From Liolophura sinensis (Eukaryota > Mollusca > Polyplacophora > Chitonida > Chitonidae): a stretch of 64,000 nucleotides of DNA. The stretch's first letter is position 1; every line of letters begins with the position of its first letter. The notes beneath the pieces were generated by a model that was given only the letters and a program-made list of their open reading frames with translations, ran no database searches and was not told the origin of the DNA. This document shows positions 60,535-64,000 of the stretch, piece by piece. Made by a program: the position numbers and the translations under genes. The stretch spans positions 8,220,706 through 8,284,705 of the forward strand of contig NC_088296.1 in the NCBI RefSeq assembly GCF_032854445.1. Reading direction: 5' to 3'.

Positions 60535-60880
60535 AGTGAGTGAGTGAGTGCTTGCGGTTTTACGTCGTACTTAACAATTTTTCAGTCATATGATGACGAA
60601 GTGATCCTTAGAATACATGTAATGTGACTCCTTGTTGTTGGACGGATTTGCTATTCTGTCTACTGCTGCTTCACTGAGACGCTTTACCTAAGGCAAGCCC
60701 GAGCCATTATACTGATACGGATTAGTCAGTCGTTGCGCTATCCCTTAATGCTGAACAACAAGCCAGGAAGTTACAACTTAAGATCTCTTAAGATCTTACG
60801 TTTAACTCGACTCAATATTGACCCTGGATCCACCGCTCCCGAAGTGGCCGCTCTACCAACTGTGCTATCGGGGCAGATCC
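60535..60880 (-). repeat. SINE-B, near complete
   Basis: Minus strand shows the head gatagcacagttggtagagc (one base changed), body, and the catatgactgaaaaattgtt tail ending in cactcactcact. Confidence 0.85.
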
Positions 60881-61586
60881 CAGAATCTGGCTCTGGTTAT
60901 GAATGTCTGTATGATTGAATTATTGATAATGAGCGTCCTTCTCAAGAATTTTTCACTTTTTCAATGGGGGTCAGGCTCATGGGTTGAAAAACCTGTGACG
61001 TCCGGAATGGACCAACTACTTTTGCCAGATGTCTGACAAACCACTTCTCTTAAATCTTAAACAGCGAAAGTTGGATTCGAACACTTGTCATAGTCTTGAT
61101 GATCGTCAGATATTGGTAAACCAATATCGCTTTTACCGTTAATGATCAGAATGGGAATGTTCTTCGAGACGTTCTCGTGATTATTGAAATACAATTCGCC
61201 TCAAGGAACTGAAACGATGTACTTATCTGATTACTGTTTGAGTCTTTAGATAAGTATTTGCACCTGTGGTATGTTGATTGAATACCGAATAAAGGAAACC
61301 GAATTACCGAAGGTGAACAATCGACCTTTGGCAAGTTACTAAGGAGCATTCTTAGAAGTTCACACACCATATGTATGAAAGAAAAGAGCATTTTCTTCAA
61401 CGAACAAGACTATACGTAAATGGTTCCACGAGCTCTGCCGATCATCTATTGTTTCCAAGGCTCCACGAACTACGAAATTGGAGAAATCTAGATATTTCTT
61501 GTCCAAGACCAAAGTTGAAACGTTTCGTGGCTGGATGTTGGAATCGTGCATCATGCCACTAAGTCAGCCCTTGCTTCCTCGGTTTA

Positions 61587-61813
61587 TTCCTTTGTTTGGT
61601 GTTTTACGCCGTACTCAAGAATATTTCACTTATGCGACGGCGGCCAGCATTATGTTGAGAGTGAACCGGGCAGAGCCCGAAGGAAACCCACGACCATCCA
61701 CAGGCTGCTTGAAAACCTTCCAACGTACGGTCGGAAAGGAAGCCAGCAAGAGCTGGACTTGAATTCACAGCAAGCGCATTGGTGAGAGGCCCCTGGGTCA
61801 TTATGCTGCGCTA
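61587..61813 (-). repeat. SINE-A with target duplication
   Basis: Core and part of the head. Flanked by ttcctcggttta at 61,575-61,586 and 61,814-61,825. Confidence 0.9.
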
Positions 61814-62411
61814 TTCCTCGGTTTAGAAATATATCATAAATGTTTGACAACTGTTTGGCTATCAAATTGTTAACTTGTACAGACATGTCTTTACAATGGT
61901 TGACGACATTTTTTGCATTTTTAACATTAGTGATTAGCGATGTCGGATGCGGTGTCTGGGTGCCTGGGTGACTGACACCTGAGAACTTTGCGCAGTTCTG
62001 TATGAACGACTTCTATTATAATTCCCTAAAGTCATTCCACACAATGATGGTGGGTTAATTTGTTTTTATGCTAACAGAAATACCACAGCGGACGTTTCTT
62101 ATTTCCTGGCATCAGTTTCTGAGTTCAGAACATACTACATATACATTCTGATAGACTATACTTTATAATACTACAGTCTATACTATAGGTGTAAACCTAG
62201 AGCGGTAAGGACAGTATAACAGTTGGCAGAAAGTCACATGTAACGGGTGAAAGCTGACCTCACAATAGGTTACCTCAGTTAGGGTTTTATTCTAGCTGTT
62301 CACAGGACATGTCTGATTCACTGCAATGTTCAAAAATAATAATTATAGCCTATCCTGCAGAATGTTAACAAGCAACAAGAAGTTAATATGGAAACAATAG
62401 AAGCAAAAATA

Positions 62412-63943
62412 TGCTATCCAAAAAAAGAAACGCATAGGTGTTTTGTTTTATTTTAAAATGAAATAAATACATTTTGTCTTCATTTCATGAGCAAAATGTG
62501 TTTTAATATTGTTAATAGTCACAGTTAGCACACATTTTATTCCTGAAAACATTTCTTGGTTGAAAATGTTGAGTTTGGAGGCTGTTTTTGGAAGAAGTAA
62601 AAAATACAGCACCACACTGCATCACGTGCAGTCTTACACGCCGAACTTACGCATGGAAAGCATGCAGTGTGTGACTATAAAACCGCAACTTCGGGCCGGA
62701 AATCGGAGTCTTTCAAGTGGTGTTTTCAAGCTGATTCAACATGCCACGTCTTGACACTGTCACAAGAAATATTGCCATTGGAAGACTTCAAGCTGGAGAG
62801 TCCCAATCGTCCATTTCTAGGCGTCTACACGTCAGCCAGAGCACGATTTCACGGCTTGCTGCCCGCTACAACAATACTGGGACAACAAATGACCGTCGGC
62901 GTTCAGATCGACCACGTGTCACTACAGCAGCCCAAGATCGCTACATAAGGGTCCGCCATTTGCGTGACCGTTGTGCTACAGCTGAAAGCACAGCAGCCAG
63001 CATACCGGGACTGAGGAGGATATCAGGTCAGACAGTGCGGAACAGGCTGAGGGAACATGGACTGAGAGCCAGAAGGCCCATGTTGGGATCGTGCTGCGTC
63101 CTCACCATCGCGCCAATCGCCTCCGATGGTGTAACAACGTGACTGCATGGAATCTACGCAACTGGGGACGCATTTGGTTCAGTGATGAGTCCAGATTCCT
63201 ATTGCAGAGACGTGATGGTAGAAACCGGGTTTACAGACGTGTTCACGAACGTTATGCCCCTAACTGCGTACGCCAAGTGGACAGATTTGGTGGAGGGAGT
63301 GTGATGATGTGGGCAGCACTATCGTATACTGGTCGTACAAATCTTGTCCACGTTCAGGGAAATCTTACGGCCGTACGCTACCGAGACACCATCCTGCAGC
63401 CACACCTCATACCTGTCATTGACGTTCAGCGGGAGTTGTTCCAGCAGGACAACGCCAAAACGCACACGGCACGTGTCACAAGGGACTTCCTCGCCGAAAA
63501 CAATGTAAATGTGCTACCCTGGCCGTCCCGTTCCCCGGATCTTAACCCAATTGAGCATCTGTGGGATGAACTTGATCGACGTCTACGCCAACGTCAACCT
63601 CAACCCCAAACGCTTCAAGAGCAAGTTGCATGTTTGCAGGAGGAGTGGCAGAACATTCCCCAGGCCTCTATCCAGCGTGTCATCCAGTCCATGACAAGGC
63701 GTGTCAGAACTATTATTCGTGCCCGTGGTGGTCACAACAGATAATGATATTCCACTCAAATGGGAGACTCATTGTGAGTGTCTTACCTCAAGTTGATGGC
63801 CTTGTTGTCTAGATATGGACTCTTCCTTAATCTGTGTAAAAAAATATTTGCACAATAGCAATTCTTATTTAGTTATGCATAATTGAAAAGACTGCATCAC
63901 CTCTGCAAAAAACCGGGTTATGCGTTTCTTTTTTTGGATAGTA
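62412..63943 (+). mobile_element. Tc1-type DNA transposon (1,532 bp)
   Basis: 25-bp terminal inverted repeats (62,412-62,436 and 63,919-63,943), core ctatccaaaaaaagaaacgc, 24 of 25 positions matched. TA target duplications at 62,410-62,411 and 63,944-63,945. Encodes one transposase broken by a frameshift. Intact ends mean it could in principle be moved by transposase from another copy. Confidence 0.92.
62741..63744 (+). pseudogene. Tc1-type transposase, one frameshift
   Basis: N-terminal part (62,741-~63,090): two helix-turn-helix segments, with SSISRRLHVSQSTISRLA and a second around RISGQTVRNRLREHGL. The frame then shifts by one base (a 1-nt deletion near 63,085-63,100) and the catalytic part runs to 63,744. 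DDE triad: Asp in WFSDESRF, Asp in QQDNAKTHTA, Glu in NPIEHLWDE; the second Asp and Glu are separated by exactly 34 residues (DD34E). Total length near 330 residues fits the Tc1 family. Confidence 0.9.
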
Positions 63944-64000
63944 TAATAATAAAAAAATGCAGAGAATTGCTTCATGACAAAGACACTTTAATTTCACAAT

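Larger units (their letters stand above)
56703..62409. other. Region upstream of the C1q gene; repeats only
   Basis: No gene recognised. Holds the SINEs listed separately plus short pieces such as 59,100-59,190 (SINE-A, plus strand) and 60,195-60,225 (SINE-A). A string ccgacctttggcaagt-like at 61,320-61,340 recurs at 14,355-14,375 and marks a further unnamed repeat. Confidence 0.55.

Noticed and set aside
1424-61813. tRNA-like sequences with A and B boxes
   Set aside because: All are heads of SINEs followed by the family core and tail; none is flanked as an independent tRNA gene or has a full cloverleaf that I could draw.

Overview
This is eukaryotic DNA, most likely from a mollusc or another lophotrochozoan. 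The reading frames are short and split by GT-AG introns. The window is full of tRNA-derived SINEs ending in (AAAT)n. It carries a Ty3/Gypsy LTR element, a Tc1-type DNA transposon, minisatellites, and a secreted C1q-domain gene of the kind greatly expanded in molluscs. No bacterial-style operons, CRISPR arrays or intact structural RNA genes were seen. The clade assignment is inference.

Region by region. (1) 1-20,330: a 38-bp satellite, then an eight-exon minus-strand gene (2,165-18,437). It assembles in frame to a 524-residue type I membrane protein: signal peptide, three six-cysteine EGF-like modules, a repeated NxT/Pro-rich stalk, one TM helix, and a tyrosine-motif tail. A 5.1-kb Gypsy element with matched LTRs and target duplication lies in its intron 4. 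(2) 18,800-30,000: a second copy of the same satellite and gene block. This copy is decayed: two EGF cysteines are lost, there is an in-frame stop, splice sites are gone, and the stalk and tail exons are not found. (3) 30,000-44,000: mostly repeats, plus a broken beta-propeller fragment (39,558-40,228) with a partial second copy, and a ~180-bp tandem array. (4) 44,040-56,700: a minus-strand gene for a secreted Gly/His-rich C1q protein. A signal-peptide exon (56,500-56,608) is followed by seven tandem ~1.2-1.7-kb units. Six of them each carry one symmetric phase-1 Gly-rich exon of 54, 57 or 84 nt. A terminal C1q exon (45,194-45,726) ends the gene. All eight exons join in frame to 352 residues. 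(5) 56,700-64,000: SINEs and a Tc1-type element (62,412-63,943) with 25-bp inverted repeats, a TA duplication and a frameshifted DD34E transposase.

The two main genes look independent. One encodes a probable cell-surface receptor or adhesion protein with a signalling tail. The other encodes a secreted protein whose Gly-rich region can lengthen or shorten by whole exons without breaking frame. The exon models rest on splice consensus, phase consistency and paralog comparison only; no transcript data were available.
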